Positions 1 to 6,366 of a DNA stretch of 11,122 nucleotides are shown one piece after another; the stretch's first letter is position 1, and every line of letters starts with the position of its first letter. The notes below the pieces were generated by a model that worked only from the letters and a program-made list of their open reading frames with translations, had not been told where the DNA came from and made no database searches. The DNA lies in the NCBI GenBank assembly GCA_016794735.1, contig JAEUJK010000036.1:1-11122 (forward strand), given 5' to 3'. This DNA is from Gemmatimonadota bacterium. GTDB lineage: Bacteria > Gemmatimonadota > Gemmatimonadetes > Gemmatimonadales > Gemmatimonadaceae. The position numbers and the translations under genes are program-made.

Positions 1-1
1 C

Positions 2-292
2 ATGGTGTCGCGGTTCTTCCCGACGCTCAAGCGCGTGGCCGGCGACGCGGGCGCGAGCGAGGGTGGCGTGACGATGGCCGGCGAGGACTTCTCCCGCTTC
101 TCCGAGCTCGCCCCCGGCTTCTTCTTCAACCTCTCCGTCACGCCGCCACACCTCGACCTCAAGACGGTCGCCAGCAACCACTCGCCCCTGTTCCAGGCCG
201 ACGATCGAGCGCTCCCCATCGGCGTGCGCGCGATGACCAACATGGCGATGGATTTCCTGCGATCGGGCGGCTTGCCGAAGCCCGTGCCCTGA
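2..292 (+). CDS. M20-family amidohydrolase/peptidase, C-terminal fragment
   Basis: This is the last 96 codons of a gene that begins before the window; the frame is open to the left edge and ends at TGA 290-292. The segment MAGEDFSRF followed by APGFFF matches the C-terminal catalytic-domain signature of M20D metal-dependent amidases, aminoacylases and carboxypeptidases, whose usual form is M-x-x-EDF-x-x-(V/A)PG. NHSPLFQADD further on matches the family's H-x-P-x-F-x-x-D/E block, whose His is a metal ligand. Such enzymes hydrolyse N-acyl amino acids or peptides with a two-metal centre; the substrate cannot be told from this fragment. The start and N-terminal metal ligands are outside the window. 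A GC-rich hairpin follows 18 bases after the stop. Recognition as M20 is fairly secure, the subfamily less so. Confidence 0.8.
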   Translation: MVSRFFPTLKRVAGDAGASEGGVTMAGEDFSRFSELAPGFFFNLSVTPPHLDLKTVASNHSPLFQADDRALPIGVRAMTNMAMDFLRSGGLPKPVP

Positions 293-310
293 TCGTCGCG
301 GCGACCTGGT

Positions 311-335
311 GGGCCGCCCTCGGAGGGGGCGGCCC
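311..335. terminator. Bidirectional hairpin between convergent genes
   Basis: Nine-base perfect arms GGGCCGCCC (311-319) and GGGCGGCCC (327-335) enclose a 7-base loop. The hairpin lies between the stop of the amidohydrolase (292) and the stop of the convergent NTF2-like gene (336), so it can serve both. No clear T-run follows on either strand, so intrinsic termination is inferred from stem strength and position. Confidence 0.6.
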
Positions 336-785
336 TCAGTCCGGGTACGAGAACACCAACGATTGAAAGCGCCATCCCTCGCGCACGTGGACGGCGGCGA
401 GCACGAGGGTCCCGCGGCGCGTGGTCTCGTTGTTCCAGTACTCGAAGTCGGCGGCCACCATGGCGATGCGCCCACGCCGGTCGATGCGCACGTTCTCCAG
501 CCGCTCGCCCATCCGCTGCGCCTCACGGAACCCGCGCTCCTGCGCCGCGAGAAACGCCTCGAGCGTGCGCACGCTGATGCCGCCATCCGCCGTCGTCGAT
601 GTCGACGTGAACGTCGGCAGGAACAGGCCTCGCCACTCGGCGAACGTCTCTCGCGTGTACAGCCGCGTGTAGTCGGTCACGAGCTGCTCGAGTGAGCGAT
701 CGAGATCCGTCGCCTGCGCGTCGGCCTCATCGGCCATCGAGAGCAGGGCGGCCCCAAGAGTGAGGCAGGCGAGTAGCGCGCGCAT
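336..785 (-). CDS. Exported NTF2-like (SnoaL/DUF4440-type) protein
   Basis: This gene encodes 149 residues. The start was placed at ATG 785 because translation from there gives a signal peptide (MRALLACLTLGAALLSMADEA, then DAQA with a probable signal-peptidase site). The frame stays open upstream to 932, but those residues are Arg-rich and unlike a protein N-terminus. The mature part has the NTF2-like pattern: an N-terminal helix (LEQLVTDYTRLYTRE), an early Trp-Arg (AEWRGLF), a middle helix, then beta strands with VAADFEYWNNE and a C-terminal GWRFQSLVF. This fold is common in small periplasmic or catalytic proteins, and no catalytic residues can be assigned here. No Shine-Dalgarno is visible. 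It lies 121 bp downstream of the MFS gene on the same strand, probably as a separate unit. The family call is by pattern and the function is unknown. Confidence 0.7.
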   Translation of the reverse strand: MRALLACLTLGAALLSMADEADAQATDLDRSLEQLVTDYTRLYTRETFAEWRGLFLPTFTSTSTTADGGISVRTLEAFLAAQERGFREAQRMGERLENVRIDRRGRIAMVAADFEYWNNETTRRGTLVLAAVHVREGWRFQSLVFSYPD

Positions 786-869
786 GGCAGGAGGGCGGTG
801 GGAATCCCGTATGGCAGTCCAGCGGCCGTTCGCCGCGGACGGGACGACGAGAGGGAAGGTGCGGTTCCT

Positions 870-897
870 TTCCCGCGAGTGGAAGACGCTGCGGGAA
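870..897 (-). terminator. Possible terminator downstream of the MFS gene
   Basis: TTCCCGC (870-876) and GCGGGAA (891-897) form a 7-bp stem starting 9 bases after the MFS stop codon. An alternative pairing, CGGTTCC (862-868) with GGAACCG (894-900), shares the right arm and competes with it. There is no T-run. The call rests on position and pairing only. Confidence 0.35.
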
Positions 898-906
898 CCG
901 GCGTCC

Positions 907-2172
907 TCAGCCGGCGCGCGCCATCGGAGCACGGTCCGGCGCGCTTTCCACGAAGTCCAGATCGGTGCCGTAGGTCAGGGACTGGCGCCACACGGCCCAC
1001 CCGGCCAGGCCGAACACGACCGCGCCAACCACGGCAGCCGCCCCGCGCAGGCCAAACATCGGCTGCAGCGTCGTCCACGCGAGGGTCATCGGCACCGTCG
1101 TCGCGCGCACGAAGGTCGGCACGCTCGTCCCCACCGTGGCACGCAGGTCCGTCCCGAACTGCTCGACCGCCATCGTCACCATCACCGCCCAGTACCCGGT
1201 TGAGAAACCAAGCCAAAGGTAGAGGAGATAAAAGCCGGCGGTCGTCGAGGCCACGCCTCCGAGGTACAGGGCAACACCCGTGGCCGTGAGCGCGAGGTAC
1301 AAGCCTGCCGCCCGCCGTCGCGACTTCCAGTACTGGCTCAGCAACCCGCTGGTGAGATCGCCGAAGGTCGTCGCCCCGTAGAAGCACAACACCGCGGTGC
1401 CGGCCGATACAGTCCCCGTGATCCCGAGTGTCCGCGCGAACTCCGGCGCAAAGGTCACCAGCAACCCCGAGGTGAACCACACCGGCACACCAATGAGGAT
1501 GGCGCGGGCATAGCGCAGGGCGCGCGCGGGAGTGCCCAGCAGGTACACGAAGCTTCCTCGCGTGGTGACCTGCGCTCGCGTGCGCGCGAACATCGCGGAG
1601 TCCCGCACCTGAAATCGTACAACCAACAGGATGAGCCCAAGCACGCCGCCAATGACGTACGCGGTGCGCCACGGCAACGCGCCACCGACGAGCGCGGCGG
1701 CCACCGCCCCGATCACCCCCATCGTCGCCACGATCGTCGTCGCCAAGCCACGCTCCTTGGGCTCGACCAGTTCGCTGACGATGGTCAACGCGGCCCCCAA
1801 TTCACCGGCCAGCCCCAATCCCGCGAGGAAGCGCCATGCCACATAGGCCTCGATCGAGGTCGCGGTGGCATTGCCGAGGTTGGCAAGCGAGTACAGCAGG
1901 ATCGAGCCGTACAGCACGGACCGCCGGCCCCGCTTGTCTCCCAACACCCCCCAGGCCACCCCGCCGATCATCATCCCGATGAGCTGCGTGTTCTGCAGCA
2001 GGGTGCCGGCACTCAGCAGTTGAGCCTCTCCCGCGATGTCCCGCACCGACGGCACGCGCACGACGGCAAACAACAGCAGGTCGAAGATGTCGACGAAGTA
2101 CCCGAGCCCCGCGAGCGCAATGGCGGCCGTTGCGCGTCGAGCGGGGACGAGTTCAGGCGTGGGCGTGGGCAT
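907..2172 (-). CDS. Major facilitator superfamily transporter
   Basis: This is a 421-residue integral membrane protein with about 12 hydrophobic segments, the usual MFS length. The MFS motif-A loop between helices 2 and 3 is clear (LGDKRGRR, residues 77-84). RFLAGLGLAGELGAALT (about 114-130) is the helix-4 signature of the sugar/aromatic-acid transporter branch, and VEPKERG follows as the next loop. FVDIFDLLLF in helix 1 also fits that branch. It is a secondary active transporter; the substrate cannot be read from sequence. ATG 2172 was chosen. A TTG at 2196 and a GTG two codons after it would lengthen the N-terminus, and no convincing Shine-Dalgarno decides between them. The 141-bp gap to the SCO gene holds two hairpins, so it is probably transcribed separately from the respiratory operon. 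Confidence 0.85.
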   Translation of the reverse strand: MPTPTPELVPARRATAAIALAGLGYFVDIFDLLLFAVVRVPSVRDIAGEAQLLSAGTLLQNTQLIGMMIGGVAWGVLGDKRGRRSVLYGSILLYSLANLGNATATSIEAYVAWRFLAGLGLAGELGAALTIVSELVEPKERGLATTIVATMGVIGAVAAALVGGALPWRTAYVIGGVLGLILLVVRFQVRDSAMFARTRAQVTTRGSFVYLLGTPARALRYARAILIGVPVWFTSGLLVTFAPEFARTLGITGTVSAGTAVLCFYGATTFGDLTSGLLSQYWKSRRRAAGLYLALTATGVALYLGGVASTTAGFYLLYLWLGFSTGYWAVMVTMAVEQFGTDLRATVGTSVPTFVRATTVPMTLAWTTLQPMFGLRGAAAVVGAVVFGLAGWAVWRQSLTYGTDLDFVESAPDRAPMARAG

Positions 2173-2220
2173 CGGGGCGGGAAGGTGCACCCGCAACGAG
2201 CACGTGACAACGACGGCGGC

Positions 2221-2260
2221 CCCCGACCGGGGTGCTTTGTGGTCGGTCAGACGCTGACCG
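2221..2260 (-). terminator. Hairpin pair between the SCO gene and the MFS gene
   Basis: The 141-bp gap 2173-2313 contains a 17-base stem-loop (CGGTCAG 2244-2250, CTGACCG 2254-2260, loop ACG) and, closer to the MFS gene, CCCC 2221-2224 with GGGG 2229-2232. On the minus strand these follow the last gene of the respiratory operon. There is no T-run, so termination is plausible rather than shown. Confidence 0.35.
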
Positions 2261-2277
2261 CGCGGAGCTCTGGTCTC

Positions 2278-2305
2278 CTGCCGTCTGTCGTTTGCCGTCC
2301 GCCGG
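2278..2305. repeat. Imperfect 7-bp tandem repeat
   Basis: Consecutive heptads CTGCCGT, CTGTCGT, TTGCCGT and the weaker CCGCCGG run from 2278 to 2305 in the gap after the SCO stop. Three units agree at five or more positions. The repeat is short, with no associated gene. Confidence 0.4.
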
Positions 2306-2313
2306 CCGCCCCG

Positions 2314-3225
2314 CTACTGCCGAATTGCCTCTGCCCTCAGCAATCCCGCCAGGCGACTCACGTCGGAACCCAATCGCGCCGCCGCACGCCCCTCGGCGTC
2401 GACCAACACCACCACCGCCGGGTGCGCGACGTCGCCCGTGGCGTCATCGCGCGTGATTCGCACGTCCCATCGATGGAGGGCACCGAGCACATCGTCCACG
2501 GCGCCGCTGAGCACGCAATCCTGTGGGGCGAGTCCCCACTCCCTGGCGATGGTAGCCAACCGCTCAGGCACGTCACGCCACGGGTCCACCGTCACCGTCA
2601 CCACTGGCACCGTGCTCCCCGCCTCCAGTCGCGCGATGAGCACGTCGCGAACCAGGGTGGGGCACATCGTCTCACAGTGACCGAACGCGAACGTCACGAT
2701 CGTCGCCCTTCCCCGCATCGAGGTCAGGTCAAACACCCCGCCCCACTGGTCCGTGAGTCGAAGCGCCGGCGCGGCGTCGCGCTCGCCGACATCGAACACC
2801 AGCGCAGGGATGTCGATCCGCTCAGCACCCGTGGGCGGTGCCGACGTCACCCGACGCACCGCCAGGAGCAGCCCGGTCCCCAGCAGCGCCGCAAGCGCCC
2901 CCAACGTCGCCCCTCCCCAGACACGCTGTCGCATCCAGCGGAGATCCCGTCGCAGCGCGTCGCCCCACACCGCATACAGCGTCCCCAGCATGCCTAACGG
3001 TTCCCCGATGAGGAGCACCCACCCACCCGCGTGCGGCAATTCATCGGCGCGTGATCCAAAGCAGGCCAGGCGCGTCCGGAGCATCCACTCCGGTGCCTCC
3101 GACCCGACGGGCCACAGCGCCAACGCCCACCACGCGATGGTGATCAGCACGATGGCCACGAGGGCGACCGCAGCCAGGCCACGGTCCCCCTCGTGTGTCC
3201 GATCGATGGTCAGCCGAGTCGCCAC
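2314..3225 (-). CDS. Membrane-anchored SCO1/SenC-type copper chaperone with multi-helix N-terminus
   Basis: This gene encodes 303 residues from GTG 3225. The start overlaps the end of subunit I by 16 bp, suggesting translational coupling; no good Shine-Dalgarno is visible. The C-terminal half (about 150-303) is a SCO thioredoxin fold: FGHCETMCP carries the copper-binding C-x3-C (C184, C188), TVDPWRDVPERL is the conserved strand after it, and H268 in AHPAVVVLVD is the likely third copper ligand. SCO proteins deliver copper to CuA in subunit II of heme-copper enzymes, which fits the position directly downstream of subunits II and I. Ordinary SCO proteins have one N-terminal anchor. This one has three hydrophobic segments (about 17-40, 64-87, 103-124) with a conserved-looking ACFGSRADELPHAGGWVLL stretch between the first two. 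The SCO call is secure; the role of the extra membrane region is unknown. Confidence 0.85.
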   Translation of the reverse strand: MATRLTIDRTHEGDRGLAAVALVAIVLITIAWWALALWPVGSEAPEWMLRTRLACFGSRADELPHAGGWVLLIGEPLGMLGTLYAVWGDALRRDLRWMRQRVWGGATLGALAALLGTGLLLAVRRVTSAPPTGAERIDIPALVFDVGERDAAPALRLTDQWGGVFDLTSMRGRATIVTFAFGHCETMCPTLVRDVLIARLEAGSTVPVVTVTVDPWRDVPERLATIAREWGLAPQDCVLSGAVDDVLGALHRWDVRITRDDATGDVAHPAVVVLVDAEGRAAARLGSDVSRLAGLLRAEAIRQ

Positions 3226-4955
3226 AGCTGGCTCAGCAGCTTCCAGTTGGTGAAGTAGTAGACCATGAAGGCCCCGAGGAACACAAAGACCAGCACCATG
3301 GTCCCGGGCGTCGGGCCGGGGAAGCCGCGCCCGCCGTGCAACCGCTCGTTGATCTCGTCGACGTTGGCGGCGTGCACCGGCGGATTGGTAATGCCGGGAG
3401 GAATGCCCGGGACATACGTCCCGGTCTTCCACTCACCCACGGGCTCGCCAAAGAAGACGGACTTGACCGCGATGGCGATAAACAACAACGCACCGGTGAC
3501 TGCCATGATCCCACCGATCCCCATCACGGCGAGCACCAGGTCCACCGCCGGGTTGAACTGCACGTCGAACGGCGCCTGGGAGAACGAGATATCCCAGTGC
3601 CGACGTGGCACCCCAAAGCTGCCGGCGAACGTCATCCCCATGGAGAGCAGCAGCATCCCGAGCGAGAAGAGATAGGGCTGCCACCGCGCCGCACCCCAGA
3701 AGGCCACCTTTCGGCGGAACACGAGGGGCAGCAGGTAATACGTCGCGGCCATGAACGCCATCGCCGTGCCGCTCACCACCGTGGCGTGGAAGTGCCCGGG
3801 AATGCGCAACGTGTTGTGGGCGATGATGTTGATCTGCTCCGTGCCGATGGTGACCCCGGTGATGCCACCCACAAAGCCGAAGATGATCACCGAGAGCACC
3901 ATCCCGCTGAAGCCGGGATCGCCCCACGGGGCCCGTCGCAGCCATCCGAACAACCCGTCGGTGTAGCCGCGCAGCCGCATCCCCAGTTCCATCCCGGCGG
4001 GCACCGTGAATCCGTGGATCATCGACGCGAGCACCGCCATGTACATGAAGTACGAGGTGTTCACGATCTTCCACGCCGGCCCAAAGCCCGGATCGACCAG
4101 GAGATGGTGCGCCGACGCCATCGAGATGAAGAGCACGTACAGGACGAAGGCCGAACGGCTCACCTTCTCGTTGAGCACCACGCCACCCACCGTGAGCCCG
4201 GCGAGCATGTACCACACAGCCACCATCGCCGCGACGTTGATCTGCTGCGAGGAGTGCCCAAGACCCCACCAGATCATGCGATAGATCTCGGGATCAACCT
4301 CGGGAATGATCCCCAGCGACCACAGGAACGTCGGGATGTAGATCAACGCACCGTGCAACAGGGTGATCACGGCAATGATCGCCGCGGTGATGGCGCCATA
4401 CACCACCAGCGGTACCGATCCCTCGTACGTCTTCTCCCGCTTCGCGATCACCAGCGTCGCGAAGAAGAGTCCAACCACGGTGAGGGCGCCGACCGCAAAC
4501 AGGATGACGCCCAGGTAGAACAGCGGGTCCGCCTTGAGTGGCGGATATGAGGTGAACAACACGTCCGCGCGCCCACTCCACTGCATCCACTCCACCAGCG
4601 CGGCCCCAGCGAACATCAGCCCGAAGCTCACCCACCCCAGCCGGGGGGCCGCCGGTCGACTGTTGAGCAACGCGGTGCAGCAGAACCACAACACCGCCAT
4701 CTCGAAGTAGATGATGAAGAAGATCAACATGTTCATCCCGTGCACGCCGAGGATCCGGTAGTACCACTCGGCCGGGAGCAGGTGAACGGCCTGCCAGCGG
4801 GTGAGCACGAGGAGGAGTGCGGCGATCGCGCCGATCAGCAGGGACACGACCGCGACGACGGCGTTGGCCTTGACGAGCAGCTCGGCGCCGAGGTGGATGC
4901 GGCGCCCCGTCGCGGGACAGGTGCGGAAGGCACTGGGCATGGCAGCGGCGGTCAC
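3210..4955 (-). CDS. Heme-copper oxidoreductase subunit I, probable eNOR-like nitric oxide reductase
   Basis: This is a 581-residue, roughly 12-helix protein of the cytochrome c oxidase subunit I superfamily. It starts at GTG 4955, which overlaps the subunit II stop (GTGA) and has a strong Shine-Dalgarno (GGGAGGT, 4961-4967). Low-spin heme ligands are H72 (VHGMNM) and H390, the high-spin heme ligand is H388 (GHFH), and the CuB/FeB ligands are H234, H283 and H284. At H234 the sequence is GHSSQQ where A- and B-type oxygen reductases have GHPEVY, so Q238 takes the place of the cross-linked Tyr and S236 that of the proton-channel Glu. I239 and N240 follow, and no Tyr lies on this helix until Y249. 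In helix VIII, PAGME (319-323) replaces the A-type PTGIK, putting E323 at the K-channel Lys. Loss of the Tyr is typical of NO-reducing family members. Databases may label it cbb3- or aa3-type subunit I. Superfamily is certain; NO reduction is inferred. Confidence 0.9.
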   Translation of the reverse strand: MTAAAMPSAFRTCPATGRRIHLGAELLVKANAVVAVVSLLIGAIAALLLVLTRWQAVHLLPAEWYYRILGVHGMNMLIFFIIYFEMAVLWFCCTALLNSRPAAPRLGWVSFGLMFAGAALVEWMQWSGRADVLFTSYPPLKADPLFYLGVILFAVGALTVVGLFFATLVIAKREKTYEGSVPLVVYGAITAAIIAVITLLHGALIYIPTFLWSLGIIPEVDPEIYRMIWWGLGHSSQQINVAAMVAVWYMLAGLTVGGVVLNEKVSRSAFVLYVLFISMASAHHLLVDPGFGPAWKIVNTSYFMYMAVLASMIHGFTVPAGMELGMRLRGYTDGLFGWLRRAPWGDPGFSGMVLSVIIFGFVGGITGVTIGTEQINIIAHNTLRIPGHFHATVVSGTAMAFMAATYYLLPLVFRRKVAFWGAARWQPYLFSLGMLLLSMGMTFAGSFGVPRRHWDISFSQAPFDVQFNPAVDLVLAVMGIGGIMAVTGALLFIAIAVKSVFFGEPVGEWKTGTYVPGIPPGITNPPVHAANVDEINERLHGGRGFPGPTPGTMVLVFVFLGAFMVYYFTNWKLLSQLWRLG

Positions 4956-5551
4956 GGGACACCTCCCAGGCGTGCGGAGCGGTTGTCGGAGAGCGTGTTG
5001 CCCGCGTCATCGGTCACGATCACGCGGCCCACCATGGTGTGGTGCCCGATGCCGCAGAACTCGTTGCAGATGATGCGAAAGTCCCCGGTCGCGTTCGGCG
5101 TGACCTCCAGGGCATAGTCATATCCCGGGACGATCTGCAGGTTGACGTTCACCGGGTACAGGCTGAACCCGTGGTTGACATCGAGCGCCGAGAGGTGGAG
5201 TCGATACGTCTTGCCGTTGACCAGCTTGAGAATCGGGTACCACTGGTAGGTCATTGCCGTCAGATAGACCTCACTGCCCGGCGGCGGCGCCACGACGGGG
5301 ACACCGCGGTCGGTGTCGACCTTGTATTGATTGGCAAACGCTTGCGTGCGTGCGAGGAACGCCTTCGGCTCAACGCGCGTCCGGACGCCAGAGGGGTTCT
5401 GGCCGCCCTTCCAGTGCCACAGTGGCATCATCGCAAAGAGCACCATGCACCACGCAAAGGCGATCGCGACCCACACCTTCTCCGCGCGATGCGCGGGTTT
5501 CCACCAGATACCCGGGACCGGATCGAGGCCGGTATGGACCTTGGTCAGCAT
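4952..5551 (-). CDS. CuA-containing subunit II of the heme-copper enzyme
   Basis: This gene encodes 199 residues from ATG 5551, preceded by GAGGAT as ribosome site. A short cytoplasmic N-terminus leads to one membrane helix (about 26-47), then a periplasmic cupredoxin domain. All CuA ligands are present at canonical spacing: H127 (DVNHGF), then C162, E164, C166, H170 and M173 in CNEFCGIGHHTM. MTYQWYP (100-106) is the aromatic patch thought to receive electrons. The protein would accept electrons from a periplasmic cytochrome c or cupredoxin and pass them to the low-spin heme of subunit I. The donor is not encoded in this window. A single helix resembles ba3-type subunit II rather than the two-helix aa3 form. 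It has no fused cytochrome c domain. Its end overlaps the start of subunit I, so the two are almost certainly co-translated. Confidence 0.93.
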   Translation of the reverse strand: MLTKVHTGLDPVPGIWWKPAHRAEKVWVAIAFAWCMVLFAMMPLWHWKGGQNPSGVRTRVEPKAFLARTQAFANQYKVDTDRGVPVVAPPPGSEVYLTAMTYQWYPILKLVNGKTYRLHLSALDVNHGFSLYPVNVNLQIVPGYDYALEVTPNATGDFRIICNEFCGIGHHTMVGRVIVTDDAGNTLSDNRSARLGGVP

Positions 5552-5558
5552 GAGATCC

Positions 5559-5732
5559 TCACGGTAGGGTGCCTTGCGGCATCGACAGGATCTCCCAGAG
5601 GCCCCACCCCGTGTACACCACCAGCATCACGACCAGCCCGGCAGCGAGAAGCAGCCACACATTGTCGAAGAGGCGCTGCCCGAGGGGAGGCGTCTCCTCG
5701 GGAACAGGTGGGGGGCGATGTGATTCCGTCAT
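5559..5732 (-). CDS. Small single-helix membrane protein, probable accessory oxidase subunit
   Basis: This gene encodes 57 residues from ATG 5732. It has a Pro-rich hydrophilic N-terminus (residues 1-18), one hydrophobic helix (about 24-47, VWLLLAAGLVVML and onward) and a short tail ending MPQGTLP. The frame is open upstream to 5801, but that part lies inside the end of the regulator gene and has no membrane or signal character. It ends 7 bp before subunit II, so it is tightly in the operon. Size and topology resemble the small IIa-type or subunit IV-type helices that pack against heme-copper enzymes. No specific family is recognised, so the subunit role is inferred from position. Confidence 0.7.
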   Translation of the reverse strand: MTESHRPPPVPEETPPLGQRLFDNVWLLLAAGLVVMLVVYTGWGLWEILSMPQGTLP

Positions 5733-5763
5733 GGGATCTCGGGGGTGGAGGGTGGGACAGGGA

Positions 5764-6273
5764 TCAGGGAGCCGCGCGGGCGCGGCGCGCGGTCCGCCCA
5801 CGTGGCGGACCGGAGGTTCGCAGCGACGCGGCGGGCGGCCGGTCGTGGACTGGAGCCGTCGATGGACGTTCCGCGATTTCCGCCATCAGGTCGGCGATCG
5901 TGGTGTGCCCAAAGAAGGTGAGCATCTGGGTGGAGATGGATTCCCACCGGCCATGCGCGGAGCACGGGCGGCGCGAGGTGCAGGTGGCGCGGCCCAGGAG
6001 GCATTGGCGATTCGCGAGGTCGTCGAACGGCGCAGCGACTCGGGCCAGCGTCAACGCGTCGGGCGGCTCGGCCAGCTGGAATCCCCCGCGCGGCCCCCGT
6101 CCCGACTTGAGCACCCCGGCACGCACGAGCTGGTGCAAGGTCTTGGAGAGGTAGTTGCGGGGGACGTCGAGCGCCGCGGCGATGTCATCCACACGCAACG
6201 GCTCATCGGCGGCGTGTTCGGCCACGTGAATCACGGCACGAATGGCATACTGCGTGGTTCCAGACAGGAACAT
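5764..6273 (-). CDS. Rrf2/IscR/NsrR-family Fe-S transcriptional regulator
   Basis: This gene encodes 169 residues from ATG 6273, where the protein begins MFLSGTTQYAIRA, the normal Rrf2 N-terminus. An ATG at 6312 in the same frame would add 13 residues and lie inside the palindrome, so it was not used. The winged helix-turn-helix spans about 27-55 (VDDIAAALDVPRNYLSKTL), with the wing GRGPRGGFQLA (59-69). C91, C98 and C104 are the cluster cysteines (C-x6-C-x5-C). H107 follows at the spacing of the IscR His ligand, and CSAHGRW resembles IscR's C-x-x-H-x-x-W. Such proteins hold a 2Fe-2S or 4Fe-4S cluster and sense NO, oxygen or Fe-S status. It is the first gene of the minus-strand respiratory operon and probably controls both divergent arms. 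Residues 137-169 are an unusual Pro/Arg-rich tail. NO sensing (NsrR-like) is inferred from its neighbours. Confidence 0.88.
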   Translation of the reverse strand: MFLSGTTQYAIRAVIHVAEHAADEPLRVDDIAAALDVPRNYLSKTLHQLVRAGVLKSGRGPRGGFQLAEPPDALTLARVAAPFDDLANRQCLLGRATCTSRRPCSAHGRWESISTQMLTFFGHTTIADLMAEIAERPSTAPVHDRPPAASLRTSGPPRGRTARRARAAP

Positions 6274-6311
6274 GCGGGGGGTGTCGGGAGACGGGGACCC
6301 GGCGAATTGCA

Positions 6312-6333
6312 TTTATCATGTGGATATGATAAA
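6312..6333. promoter_or_regulatory. Perfect palindrome, probable operator of the Rrf2 regulator
   Basis: TTTATCAT (6312-6319) and ATGATAAA (6326-6333) are perfect 8-base inverted arms around GTGGAT. The site lies in the 93-bp divergent intergenic region, 38 bp upstream of the regulator start and 33 bp upstream of the cytochrome b fusion start. It is strikingly AT-rich for this genome. TATGAT (6325-6330) is a near-consensus -10 for the plus-strand gene. Binding by the adjacent regulator is inferred. Confidence 0.65.
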
Positions 6334-6342
6334 CTCGCCGCA
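6314..6342 (-). promoter_or_regulatory. Candidate promoter of the regulator-oxidoreductase operon
   Basis: On the minus strand, TTGCGG (6342-6337) and CATGAT (6319-6314) are separated by 17 bases, giving partial -35 and -10 matches. The -10 lies inside the palindrome, so a bound regulator would block it. No equally good -35 is seen for the plus-strand arm. Confidence 0.35.
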
Positions 6343-6366
6343 AGAGCGCATTCTCTGACCCGACCC

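Noticed and set aside
786..932. N-terminal extension of the NTF2-like protein to position 932
   Set aside because: It would place Arg-rich sequence before a good signal peptide and overlap the MFS stop; ATG 785 is the sensible start.
3195..4550. 451-codon plus-strand frame opposite subunit I
   Set aside because: His/Arg/Glu-rich low-complexity translation typical of the antisense of a GC-rich membrane protein gene; subunit I is certain on the other strand.
3210..5551. Ordinary aa3- or cbb3-type terminal cytochrome oxidase
   Set aside because: Subunit I lacks the HPEVY Tyr and Glu, and no cbb3 subunits (CcoO/CcoP) are present. Not fully excluded without a phylogeny.
5039..6154. 371-codon plus-strand frame across subunit II and the regulator
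   Set aside because: Spans two well-supported minus-strand genes and shows no domain or start signal.
6274..6312. Upstream ATG of the Rrf2 gene at 6312
   Set aside because: It lies inside the palindrome and adds residues not seen at Rrf2 N-termini.
6312..6333. FNR/DNR-type binding site
   Set aside because: The half-sites (TTTATCAT/ATGATAAA, 6-base spacer) do not match TTGAT-N4-ATCAA.
5569..6366. Long upstream extension of the cytochrome b fusion frame on the plus strand
   Set aside because: It is antisense to the regulator and the small membrane gene, is Arg/Gly-rich without domain character, and the cytochrome b domain begins naturally at GTG 6367.
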